A stretch of 64,000 bases of DNA from Ascidiaceihabitans sp039975415. Its GTDB lineage: Bacteria; Pseudomonadota; Alphaproteobacteria; Rhodobacterales; Rhodobacteraceae. A program made the position numbers and the translations under genes. The stretch lies in the NCBI RefSeq assembly GCF_039975415.1, contig NZ_JBDWHD010000002.1, one strand, 5' to 3'. The notes below the pieces were generated by a model. That model did not search any database and was not told the DNA's origin. It was given only the letters and a program-made list of their open reading frames with translations. How positions within the stretch are numbered: position 1 is the first letter of the stretch; every line of letters starts with the position of its first letter. Of the stretch, positions 51,000 to 59,254 are shown in pieces.

Positions 51000-51470
51000 A
51001 TGTTTGAACGACTGCTCGCTTTCATCCAAAATCCAACAAAATATGAAACACCTTTGCCGCCAGCGGACGCAGCACATGTGGTTGGCGCCTTGATGGTTCA
51101 GGCTGCCAAAGCAGACCGTGCCTATCTGTTTGAAGAAGTCGAAGTGATCGACCGCGTGTTGGCCCGCCGTCACAACCTGAACCCGGTCGAAGCCGCTAAA
51201 ATGCGCGCCCAGTGTGAAAAGCTGGAAGAACACATGCACGACACCGATGCTTTGGCCGGCATTTTGAAAGAAGCGGTCGGTACGGAAGAAGCCGAAGCTG
51301 CCCTGCGCGCCCTGTGGGCCGTCGTGTTTGCTGACGGGTTCGAACAGGAAGAAGAGGATAACATTTTGCATCAGGTTGAAGCCGTTTTAGGTATCTCCCC
51401 GCTTCGCGCAAAAGAATTGCACGATGAAGAAATGCAAAACGCGCAACCCGACGAACTATCAACATTTTAG
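51000..51470 (+). CDS. TerB-family tellurite resistance-like protein
   Basis: A 156-residue cytoplasmic, all-helical protein of the TerB/DjlA-like fold. The motif AAHVVGALMVQAAKADRAYLF with FADGFEQEEEDNILHQVEAVLG shows the two acidic metal-binding stretches typical of TerB. Only this gene of a ter system is present, so tellurite resistance is not implied; TerB-like proteins in this group are usually of unknown function. ATG 51000. Confidence 0.85.
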   Translation: MFERLLAFIQNPTKYETPLPPADAAHVVGALMVQAAKADRAYLFEEVEVIDRVLARRHNLNPVEAAKMRAQCEKLEEHMHDTDALAGILKEAVGTEEAEAALRALWAVVFADGFEQEEEDNILHQVEAVLGISPLRAKELHDEEMQNAQPDELSTF

Positions 51471-51499
51471 CCGACGACATATTACTGCCGTTTACATGA

Positions 51500-53056
51500 A
51501 TGGATCACACTGTGCGCGTTTATTTGATTGCCCCAAAACCTGATTTCAATTCTAGCGACACTGAAAACAACAGTGTCCTCAACACCATCGGGTTTAAGTC
51601 CCCAAAAGTCGTGGTTGCCGCCGCCAGCATCACGTCTATCGCGGCGTGGTTTCCGCCAGAAACTGATTTGGTTCTATGTGACGAGCTTATCGACCCTGTC
51701 AATCTGGACGATCCGGCAGATCTGGTCGGCATCAGCATCAATGTCGCGCAGGTGGAAAGGGGCCTGGAATTGGCGGCGGCCTTTCGTGCCAAGGGGCGCA
51801 CAGTTGTTTTGGGGGGGCCTCATGTCTCGCTTGCGCCTGAGGTATTTGAAGGCCGCGCAGATTGCTTGATAAAAGGTGAATTTGAACCTGTTGCAAACAG
51901 CTTCATAGACGATCTGTTCGGAGCGGGCCTTAAACCTTCTTACAGCGGCGGCAAAGCGGATTTGTCCACACAACCAGTTCCGCGTTGGGATCTCTACCCA
52001 AACCACCGCGCCCTGTCCGGTGTCGTCCAAACCAGCAGAGGATGCCCGTTTTCATGCAACTTCTGCGATGTCATTCAATATCTTGGTCGCGTGCAACGGC
52101 ATAAACCAGACGACAAGGTCATCGCGGAAATTCAGCTGCTTTACGACCACGGTTACCGTGAAATCCAGTTAAGCGATGACAACTTCACAGTCTACCGCAG
52201 CCGCAGCAAGCAACTTCTAAAAGCCATCGCCACATGGAACAGTCAACCCGAACGCGAAACCGTCGGGTTTTATACCCAACTTAGCGTCGATGTTGCACGT
52301 GACCCGGAGGTTTTGGAGTTGTGCAACGCAGCAGGATTGCGCCGCGCCTTCATCGGCCTTGAAACCGACAACGAAGAGGCTTTGAAAGACAGCGGCAAGC
52401 GTCAAAATTTGAAGGTCAACCTGATCGACGAAACCACCAAAATCCTGCAAGGTGGCGTGGCTTTGCGGAGCGGGCTGATCGTTGGTTTTGACCATGATAC
52501 AACCGAGTGTTTCGAGCGGCAATTTAATTTCGCGCAAGCCCTGCCCATCGTTGGATACAACGTAACGGTTCTGGTCGCCCCTGTTTCGACGCCGCTTTAT
52601 GACGATATGAAAGCAGCTGGGCGCCTGGTGGAAGCAGCCGATGATGTCCTGTCTGTTGGCGGCACCTCGCTTACGAATATTATCCCCAGAAACATGACAC
52701 GTGCAGAGCTGGCCGAGGGCCGCGACTGGTTAAAGTCTGCAATTCTCGACCCCGAAAATGCAGTACAACGGTTTGAACATTTCGCCCGCGTTTTGGCTGC
52801 GCCGGTTTTGCCTCCCCTTAAGACCCGAACCCGCAGTGCAGATGATCCGTTTCTTGAACTCGTGTCTTTGCTGGCCCGCGACAAACCTGCGCGACGCTTG
52901 ATAGATTTCGTCCGTGACATTGAAAGCGAGCGCCCCGAAATTTCAGGTGACCTGATGGCAAGCCTTGCCACCTATCTCAATGAATATGCCGCAGATCGCG
53001 GGGTGTCAGCGTTCAAAACAAAAAACCCGCGACACCGAACCTATGCCGCACGGTAA
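51500..53056 (+). CDS. Radical SAM protein with N-terminal B12-binding-type domain
   Basis: A 518-residue radical SAM enzyme of the class B (cobalamin-binding-like) layout. The N-terminal about 150 residues resemble a B12-binding Rossmann domain (DLVGISINVAQVERGLELAA, VVLGGPHVSLAPEVFEGRAD). The radical SAM cluster CxxxCxxC is in RGCPFSCNFCDVIQYLGR, followed by SDDNFTVYRSRSKQLL (SAM binding). The C-terminal 150 residues are family-specific. The chemistry (methylation, ring or lipid modification) cannot be told. ATG 51500. Confidence 0.87.
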   Translation: MDHTVRVYLIAPKPDFNSSDTENNSVLNTIGFKSPKVVVAAASITSIAAWFPPETDLVLCDELIDPVNLDDPADLVGISINVAQVERGLELAAAFRAKGRTVVLGGPHVSLAPEVFEGRADCLIKGEFEPVANSFIDDLFGAGLKPSYSGGKADLSTQPVPRWDLYPNHRALSGVVQTSRGCPFSCNFCDVIQYLGRVQRHKPDDKVIAEIQLLYDHGYREIQLSDDNFTVYRSRSKQLLKAIATWNSQPERETVGFYTQLSVDVARDPEVLELCNAAGLRRAFIGLETDNEEALKDSGKRQNLKVNLIDETTKILQGGVALRSGLIVGFDHDTTECFERQFNFAQALPIVGYNVTVLVAPVSTPLYDDMKAAGRLVEAADDVLSVGGTSLTNIIPRNMTRAELAEGRDWLKSAILDPENAVQRFEHFARVLAAPVLPPLKTRTRSADDPFLELVSLLARDKPARRLIDFVRDIESERPEISGDLMASLATYLNEYAADRGVSAFKTKNPRHRTYAAR

Positions 53057-53069
53057 GCTGCAAAGCAGT

Positions 53070-53657
53070 TTATAAGAAAATCAGCACAACTGTGGCGGCC
53101 ATAAACGCCGCCATAACGGTCATGAACCCACGCCAGATGGCATCTGACTGCAAGACACCGGACAAAAGGTGCCCCACTGTTGTCCAAAACAGGCAGACAC
53201 ATAGGTTTATTCCGGCAAAAACCGCAAACAGCCTCAGCGCTTCGATATGTGGGTCCAGCCCAATTCCGAAACCCGCAGAAGCGGCTAAGGTAATCGCCCA
53301 GATCTTCGGGTTTACCGCCTGAAACAGTACTGCTTGCACAAAGGTGAACGGCTGTCCTGCATCTTTTGCACGCCCTGCCCGCCCCGCCTGTGCAGTGCGC
53401 CACGCCAACCACAAAATCCAAAGGGCCGCCGCAATCTGAAACACCAATTTCAATGCTGGCAGCGCCAACAACAGCGCGTTCACTCCAAATGCGCTGCTGG
53501 CTGCCAACAGCCCGGTCCCTATTGGCACGCCCAACAGGTGCGGCAAGGTGCGCCTGAAACCGAACCGCGCCCCGGACGCCGTCAACATGACGACATTTGG
53601 CCCGGGCGAAAACAACCCCGCAAACACAAACAAAACAAGAAGGATCGATGCATTCAT
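53070..53657 (-). CDS. LysE/RhtB-family exporter
   Basis: A 195-residue inner-membrane exporter of amino acids or their derivatives with about six hydrophobic segments. The family start is FVFAGLFSPGPNVVMLTASG (SPGPN motif), with FGFRRTLPHLLGVPIGTGLL next. The ATG at 53657 fits the start; a longer frame upstream is not used. It converges with the radical SAM gene, 13 bp away, and is divergent from rplS, with a 400-bp gap between. The substrate is unknown. Confidence 0.88.
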   Translation of the reverse strand: MNASILLVLFVFAGLFSPGPNVVMLTASGARFGFRRTLPHLLGVPIGTGLLAASSAFGVNALLLALPALKLVFQIAAALWILWLAWRTAQAGRAGRAKDAGQPFTFVQAVLFQAVNPKIWAITLAASAGFGIGLDPHIEALRLFAVFAGINLCVCLFWTTVGHLLSGVLQSDAIWRGFMTVMAAFMAATVVLIFL

Positions 53658-53822
53658 GTGCGACACCTGGACTATATGCTGCATTGGTTATCATGCACAT
53701 TTGCGTCTCAGATCAACAAGAATGCAGCAGCCTGCACGTCCGGTTTGCACATAAGATCCCCGCACGCCTAAAAACACAGTATTACAAAGCGATCTCGGGA
53801 CGCCTCTGGTGCCTGTGCGGTC

Positions 53823-53852
53823 TTGACCCGAACCTGTTTTTGCAACTATACC
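53823..53852 (+). promoter_or_regulatory. Sigma-70-type promoter for rplS-rpmE
   Basis: TTGACC (53823-53828) and TATACC (53847-53852) are 18 bp apart, a good -35/-10 pair. This gives a leader of about 200 nt before the rplS ATG. The 400-bp gap (53658-54057) shows no other convincing gene; short frames in it are not conserved. Confidence 0.5.
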
Positions 53853-54057
53853 CAGCGCGTTCCGACTCGCATTCTGTGTGACCGGACCCTTTGTCCTGTT
53901 TCCGCTTCTTCGCGGTCTGTTTGCAGCCCAAAGGTACCAAAGCAATGTTGACCTATCCTCTTGCGGGCGAATGTGTTTCGGACCCGATGAAGACAAAGAG
54001 CTCTGGATCGCACCAAACACTTCGGGGGCAAACCCTGAGCATTATAGGAGCCATCAG

Positions 54058-54432
54058 ATGAACCTGATTGCACAGCTAGAGGCGGAGCAAATTGCCGCCC
54101 TGGGAAAAGAAATTCCTGATTTCAAAGCAGGCGACACCGTGCGCGTCGGCTTTAAAGTGACCGAGGGTACACGTACCCGCGTTCAGAACTACGAAGGTGT
54201 GTGCATCGCGCGCAACAACGGCAAAGGTATCGCCGGATCCTTCACAGTTCGCAAAATTTCCTTTGGTGAAGGCGTGGAACGTGTGTTCCCACTGTTCTCC
54301 ACCAACATCGACAGCATCACCGTGGTCCGCCGTGGTCGCGTGCGTCGCGCCAAACTGTACTACTTGCGCTCGCGTCGTGGTAAATCCGCACGTATCGCAG
54401 AAGATACAAACTACAAAGCCCCTAAAGCCTGA
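54058..54432 (+). CDS. rplS: 50S ribosomal protein L19
   Basis: A 124-residue large-subunit protein. MNLIAQLEAEQIAALGKEIP at the start, then DTVRVGFKVTEGTRTRVQNYEG and LYYLRSRRGKSARI near the end, are typical. ATG 54058 has AGGAG about 8 bp upstream. It is followed at once by rpmE and a strong terminator, so the two form a short operon separate from trmD. Confidence 0.98.
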   Translation: MNLIAQLEAEQIAALGKEIPDFKAGDTVRVGFKVTEGTRTRVQNYEGVCIARNNGKGIAGSFTVRKISFGEGVERVFPLFSTNIDSITVVRRGRVRRAKLYYLRSRRGKSARIAEDTNYKAPKA

Positions 54433-54443
54433 AGGTCAGACAG

Positions 54444-54665
54444 ATGAAAGCAGATACACATCCCGATTATCACCTGATCAACGTCAAAATGACAGACGGC
54501 ACAGTGATCGAAATGAAATCCACTTGGGGCGCCGAAGGCGACCAGTTGGCTTTGGACATCGACCCCTCTGCGCACCCCGCGTGGAACGGCGGCAGCAGCC
54601 GCTTGCTGGACACCGGCGGTCGTGTTTCCAAGTTCAAAAACAAATATGCAGGTTTGGGCTTCTAA
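54444..54665 (+). CDS. rpmE: 50S ribosomal protein L31 (zinc-free form)
   Basis: A 73-residue protein. MKADTHPDYHLINVKMTDG is the L31 start. No Cys is present at all, so the zinc-binding CxxC of the C+ type is missing; this is the C- form. ATG 54444, 11 bp after rplS. It is followed by a terminator (54694-54720). Confidence 0.95.
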   Translation: MKADTHPDYHLINVKMTDGTVIEMKSTWGAEGDQLALDIDPSAHPAWNGGSSRLLDTGGRVSKFKNKYAGLGF

Positions 54666-54693
54666 GCCTTTCTCATCGCTATATTTTTACAGG

Positions 54694-54720
54694 GCGCCGC
54701 TTGGAAACAAGCGGCGCTTT
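54694..54720 (+). terminator. rplS-rpmE terminator
   Basis: GCGCCGCTTG and CAAGCGGCGC form a 10-bp perfect stem with a GAAA loop, followed by TTTGTGCGTTTTT. It lies 28 bp after the rpmE stop. Confidence 0.85.
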
Positions 54721-54834
54721 GTGCGTTTTTGGCACTTATTTTGTTGATCCTTGACGATTTGGTAACCAGTAATGCACCAATATTTGTCCCAAGAGTGAGA
54801 CTCAGTCACACGCCACAGGGGGCCGCCATTTTTT

Positions 54835-56472
54835 ATGAATTTGAAACCATTCTCTCGCCCGCGTCACGGCACTGATACTATTTTTCCGCCCATCATGCCG
54901 ACGCTTGATCTGGCGGCGCAAATCCAGGAGGCACGGCAGCACCTAAAAGCCGGTCACGTCGAATTGGCATCGGTCATCGCAGACACCTTGACCCTAACGG
55001 CCCCTCTCAACCCACAGGTGCTGCATTTGCGCGGTGATTGCCTGACGAAGGACGGGAAACTGACCGAAGCGATTGCTTTGTTTGACAAGGCCCTGATAAG
55101 CCGAGACACAGATGATCTTTGGGCCTCCAAAGGGCGTGCTTTGGCAGCGCTTGGGCGCAATGCGCGCGCCGCTTTGTGTTTTGAACGCGCCCACGCATCG
55201 GCCCCGCATTCAGCACATTGGCATGCATTGGCAGAAAATCTACTCAGCGCTGGCGCCCCCCAAGATGCATATTTTGTAATGGCAGATCATTCCGAAACAT
55301 CGGATTTGCTAAAATCGCGCATTTTGACGCAGTTGGGTCGTAACAAGGAAGCTATGGCGGTCGCGCACGCGCGAAAAGCAATCACCGCTCATGCGTTCGA
55401 CTGGCTTTGTGATGTGACAAAGACCGCAGACGACATCGCAAACCTTCAAAAGCGGGCCGTAGAACTGCTTGCCGCGAAGGACACCCCGATCGCTTTGATA
55501 AAGGCCGCAACGCAACTGGCAGGCGAACACTGCCCGCAAAAGACGCAAGAACGGTTAAGTGCCTGCATAGAAGGGACAGGCAGCTCTTCTTCCGAAAAAG
55601 CGGACGCTCATTTGGCGCTGTTTCGGATATCTGATCAACGCAAAGACACCACCCGTGCAGCGGAACACCTTTCCGCGTATCACACGTGCGCACAAGCAAC
55701 TTCAAACTACAAACGCAGCAAAGACAGCGTGTTGTTTACCATGCTGATGCGGCTTCGGTTCACACCGTTACCGGCAACCAAAAACTTTATCCTGCCTCTG
55801 TTTGTAACGGGTTTGCCGGGGTCAGGTGTCACCGCCATGGCACGTGTTCTGGAACAGGGTTCACTGAACCGGTCTGCCCGTCAATTGACCTTCGTAGAAA
55901 CCATTATGACGCGTTTTATGCGTCATCTAAGACAGGAAAAACGCCTCGATGTGACACGTGAAGACCTGTTGGTGCTGCAATCCCAACTGCGCGAAGGTTT
56001 GCGGCAGGCTGCGGATGGGGCCGACGTGCTGATAGATTGCACGCGCTTGAATTTTCGTTGGTCAGGATTGCTGGCCGCCGCCCTGCCCGAGGCGCGGGTT
56101 GTGCATATGACCCGTGATCACGTGCACACAGCTTGGACCGCGTTCCGCAGCGATGGCCCCGACCTGGCGCCGGACTGTCGTCACACACCGATGCATCTGG
56201 CGGCATACTTACTGCGCAGTGCGAATTTGATGCGCCATTGGGAATCGCAACACGCCAACATATGCGGTGTGTCCGGTGATGCGTTGTGTCGTCCCGGTGG
56301 TCACACGGCTCATGCCGTTTTGAAACGCTGCGGCTTGAATTGGTCGGCGCATTGCGACTTGCCAAAAGACACTGCAAACCGCGATTGGCACCGCTATGCG
56401 ACAACGGCAGCCCCCTTACGGCTGGCTTTACGGGAATTTACCGATCTACAGCCGATGCAATTGCCGATGTGA
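54835..56472 (+). CDS. TPR protein with sulfotransferase-like domain
   Basis: A 545-residue protein. The N-terminal about 240 residues contain tetratricopeptide-type repeats (LRGDCLTKDGKLTEAIALFD; ALAALGRNARAALCFERAHA). The C-terminal about 230 residues resemble a sulfotransferase fold: the PAPS-binding loop is FVTGLPGSGVTAM at residue about 322, though the usual GLPRSGTT is altered. The VVHMTRDHVHTAWTAFRS segment corresponds to the 3'-phosphate-binding Arg/Ser region. The acceptor is unknown and activity is uncertain. ATG 54835; ATG 54895 is a possible alternative. Confidence 0.78.
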   Translation: MNLKPFSRPRHGTDTIFPPIMPTLDLAAQIQEARQHLKAGHVELASVIADTLTLTAPLNPQVLHLRGDCLTKDGKLTEAIALFDKALISRDTDDLWASKGRALAALGRNARAALCFERAHASAPHSAHWHALAENLLSAGAPQDAYFVMADHSETSDLLKSRILTQLGRNKEAMAVAHARKAITAHAFDWLCDVTKTADDIANLQKRAVELLAAKDTPIALIKAATQLAGEHCPQKTQERLSACIEGTGSSSSEKADAHLALFRISDQRKDTTRAAEHLSAYHTCAQATSNYKRSKDSVLFTMLMRLRFTPLPATKNFILPLFVTGLPGSGVTAMARVLEQGSLNRSARQLTFVETIMTRFMRHLRQEKRLDVTREDLLVLQSQLREGLRQAADGADVLIDCTRLNFRWSGLLAAALPEARVVHMTRDHVHTAWTAFRSDGPDLAPDCRHTPMHLAAYLLRSANLMRHWESQHANICGVSGDALCRPGGHTAHAVLKRCGLNWSAHCDLPKDTANRDWHRYATTAAPLRLALREFTDLQPMQLPM

Positions 56473-56513
56473 CGCTTCCCAAAGACCAATACCCCACATA
56501 TAGTATGCCCAAC

Positions 56514-56555
56514 ATGACGCGAAACTGTGTGTTCAAGCATGACGCGATATTGTGT
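56514..56555 (+). repeat. Tandem direct repeat before mipZ
   Basis: ATGACGCGAAACTGTGT (56514-56530) and ATGACGCGATATTGTGT (56539-56555) match at 15 of 17 positions, with a 25-bp period. They lie in the gap between the sulfotransferase gene and mipZ, 47-88 bp before the mipZ ATG. Two tandem sites of this kind suggest a repeated binding site. Confidence 0.55.
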
Positions 56556-56601
56556 TTGGTACACAGCGCGGCCCAGAGGCCCGCGGCGAAGGGGACAGAT
56601 C

Positions 56602-57411
56602 ATGGCGCATATTATTGTCGTCGGGAACGAAAAAGGCGGCGCGGGTAAATCCACCGTTTCAATGCATGTCGCGACGGCTTTGTCGCGCATGGGGCACAAA
56701 GTCAGTGCGTTGGACCTTGATTTACGCCAACGCACATTCGGACGATACGTGGAAAACCGCGTCGAGTTTATGAAAGAGTCTGGCCTGTCTTTGCCATCTC
56801 CCGAAGTGCATGATCTTCCGGAGATTGACAGCAACAGTCTGAAACCGGGTGAAAACGTCTATGATCACAGGTTATCAGCGGCTGTTGCGACGCTGGAACC
56901 CGAAAGTGATTTCATCCTGATCGACTGCCCCGGGTCACACACGCGCCTTAGTCAAGTTGCCCATTCGCTGGCGGACACGCTGGTCACGCCATTGAATGAC
57001 AGTTTCATCGACTTCGATCTGTTGGCGCGTATCGATGCCACGGGCGACAAGATCAAAGGCCCTTCTGTTTATTCGGAAATGGTCTGGAACGCCCGCCAGC
57101 TGCGCGCCCAAGCGGGATTGCAACCCATTGACTGGATTGTTGTGCGCAACCGATTGGGCGCACAGCGTATGGTCAACAAAGAGAAAATGGAACGCGCCAT
57201 CCAGATGCTATCCAAACGTATCGGGTTCAGGGTCGCGCCGGGCTTTAACGAACGCGTCATTTTCCGCGAACTTTTTCCCCGCGGCCTGACCCTACTGGAC
57301 CTCAAGGACATCGGCGTCAAACAATTGAACATCTCAAACATCGCGGCGCGTCAGGAATTGCGCGACTTGATGAAGTCCCTGAACCTTCCGGGAGTTTCCG
57401 TCGACTTTTGA
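56602..57411 (+). CDS. mipZ: Division-plane positioning ATPase MipZ
   Basis: A 269-residue ParA/MinD-type ATPase that binds ParB near the poles and blocks FtsZ assembly there. The deviant Walker A is GNEKGGAGKST (residues 8-18), then DLDLRQRTFGRYVENR, which is characteristic of MipZ (Caulobacter has the similar DLDLRQRTSARFFENR). Walker B is FILIDCPGS. ATG 56602 is preferred to a longer frame that starts inside the repeats. The gene supports an alphaproteobacterial origin. Confidence 0.96.
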   Translation: MAHIIVVGNEKGGAGKSTVSMHVATALSRMGHKVSALDLDLRQRTFGRYVENRVEFMKESGLSLPSPEVHDLPEIDSNSLKPGENVYDHRLSAAVATLEPESDFILIDCPGSHTRLSQVAHSLADTLVTPLNDSFIDFDLLARIDATGDKIKGPSVYSEMVWNARQLRAQAGLQPIDWIVVRNRLGAQRMVNKEKMERAIQMLSKRIGFRVAPGFNERVIFRELFPRGLTLLDLKDIGVKQLNISNIAARQELRDLMKSLNLPGVSVDF

Positions 57412-57424
57412 AGAAAGGCTGACC

Positions 57425-57649
57425 ATGACCAAACCAAAATTTGGACCCACCCGATCAGAGCTTTTGTTTCGGCTTGGATTTTCGTTCGTGGGTTTGGGAC
57501 TTTTGGTCGGCGCGGTGGCCGTGCGCGGCATGCCAAAGGGGCCCGCCATGTTTGAAACCATAGGCGTGGCCGGATTGTTTTTTGGTGGAACTTTGATCTG
57601 GACAACCTGGAAGTTGGTAAAAGGCATCTATGCCGACGCGCCCGACTGA
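57425..57649 (+). CDS. Small membrane protein after mipZ
   Basis: A 74-residue protein with two hydrophobic helices (about residues 14-34 and 43-60) joined by a short loop (RGMPKGPAMFE). It starts 14 bp after mipZ on the same strand and is probably co-transcribed with it. I do not recognise a family and assign no function. Confidence 0.7.
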   Translation: MTKPKFGPTRSELLFRLGFSFVGLGLLVGAVAVRGMPKGPAMFETIGVAGLFFGGTLIWTTWKLVKGIYADAPD

Positions 57650-57684
57650 AGACCCGAAGTAAACAACGCTGAAAGGGCATCTAG

Positions 57685-58902
57685 ATGGTGGCACGGATTG
57701 TGTGTGATGTTGTGGTGCCCAAATCCATGGTTGCACACCCGGCGCGGTTCGGCGGAACCGATACAGGGGCCTGCCTGAGAGGTGACTTGCATATCGACAG
57801 CAGTGGCCATGTTCACCTGCAGACATCAGCGTTTTCCACAACGCCCCGCATGGTTTTGCCTGCATTGGCAGAAGCACATTGCCACTTGGACAAATGCCAT
57901 TCCATTTTCCGTATGGACAATGTTGGGGGTGATCTGTTGGAGGCAATTGAACGCCAACGCCAAGACAAAGCAAATTGGACAGCTGACGATTTGGCGGCCC
58001 GTGCATCGCGTGGTCTGGCCGAAGCACAAAATGCCGGTTGCGCGGCCCTGCGCACCCATATCGATTGGGGGGATACAGCTGAACCACCTTTGGCCTGGAC
58101 GGTTATAAACGACCTCGGGGCGCGTTCCCCGATGGACGTCCACTGCGCCGCACTTACCGGTGTTGCCGAAATGGCGGACAAATCCTATTGCACCACCGTC
58201 GCCCGCGCTGTCGCGCAGGGCAACGGTGCCTTGGGCGCGTTCATTCACGGACAGCCTGACATCGCAAAGGCACTGACCAATATGTTTGATGCCGCAACGC
58301 GCTTTGGCCTGCCTTTGGATTTTCATGTAGACGAAAGCCTTGAAGATCTGAACGGCGTTGAAACGGTCGCCGACGCGGCAATTGCTTGCAACTTTGAAGG
58401 ACCGATATTGTGTGGACATGCCGTTAGCTTGATCCGCAAAACTCCAGACCACCTTTCTCGTATTGTGGACAAACTGCAAAAGGCCGGGATCACGATCTGC
58501 GCATTGCCCACAACAAACTTGTACCTTCAGGGTCGCGTTGCTGGTACGCCCGAAGACAGAGGCCTGTCCCGTTTACAAGAATTGCGCGATGCGGGTGTCG
58601 CGATTAGCGTGGCCTCCGACAATGTAGGGGATGCGTTTTGTCCTTTGGGGCAGCACAACCCAATGGCTGCTCTGAACCTTGCAGCATTAAGCGCACATCT
58701 AGACCCACCATTCGAAGATTGGTTGGCACTGATTACAACAAACGCATCGCGTGCCATGGGGTTAGATCCACTTTATGTGGACAGCGCACCCCTGTCGAAA
58801 TTGCGGATTTCTGATGCAGAATCGACCGCGGATCTGGTTGCGGGTAGAGCCCCCCTGCTGCCACTTGCAGACGCGTTTTTTGAGGTTCAGCCGCCCAAAT
58901 GA
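57685..58902 (+). CDS. Cytosine deaminase-like amidohydrolase
   Basis: A 405-residue metal-dependent amidohydrolase of the cytosine deaminase group. The metal ligands are recognisable: His65 and His67 in AEAHCHLDK, the His in DFHVDESLED, the His in CGHAVSL, and the Asp in VASDNVGDAF. It may deaminate cytosine or another pyrimidine/heterocycle. ATG 57685. It lies downstream of the small membrane protein gene; no nucleobase transporter is adjacent. Confidence 0.88.
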   Translation: MVARIVCDVVVPKSMVAHPARFGGTDTGACLRGDLHIDSSGHVHLQTSAFSTTPRMVLPALAEAHCHLDKCHSIFRMDNVGGDLLEAIERQRQDKANWTADDLAARASRGLAEAQNAGCAALRTHIDWGDTAEPPLAWTVINDLGARSPMDVHCAALTGVAEMADKSYCTTVARAVAQGNGALGAFIHGQPDIAKALTNMFDAATRFGLPLDFHVDESLEDLNGVETVADAAIACNFEGPILCGHAVSLIRKTPDHLSRIVDKLQKAGITICALPTTNLYLQGRVAGTPEDRGLSRLQELRDAGVAISVASDNVGDAFCPLGQHNPMAALNLAALSAHLDPPFEDWLALITTNASRAMGLDPLYVDSAPLSKLRISDAESTADLVAGRAPLLPLADAFFEVQPPK

Positions 58903-59254
58903 AGTTGTTTTACGGTGGACACGCACACTACAGATTTCAATCCCCAACAGTCTTCCTTTGGAAAATATTAATTTACGTCCGGAAAAACACCCCAAGCCAC
59001 GCCAGAACGACACAAGTGACGGTGCAGACCAAGCAAATGCCGTTTTTTGTACCAAGATGTACATAACGGGCTACGTAAGCTGATGTCAGCGATCCAAGTT
59101 AGGGTTGACGCCGCGCGTCCGTGTGACGACTATCCGGGGCATCATCCGCCAAAAGGGTGGCAACAAAGGCAGGTCAACTGCCGCACCTGTGGGTCACTCA
59201 CCCACGTTTCAGGCGCCAGCCCCAAGGGCCACGCCAACTACAGAGAGGAAGAAC
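58903..59254. other. 352-bp gap before the peptide-binding protein
   Basis: No convincing gene is seen here. The clearest structure is a hairpin at 59186-59213, with GTGGGT/ACCCAC arms and outer CCTG/CAGG pairs, about 40-70 bp before the binding-protein start. TTGACG near 59103 with TATCCG 20 bp on could be a poor promoter. The leader may be involved in post-transcriptional control. Confidence 0.4.

Noticed and set aside
53041..53700. Alternative minus-strand frame of 219 codons overlapping the LysE exporter.
   Set aside because: Cys/Arg-rich translation without family marks, whereas the other frame has the complete SPGPN-type exporter.
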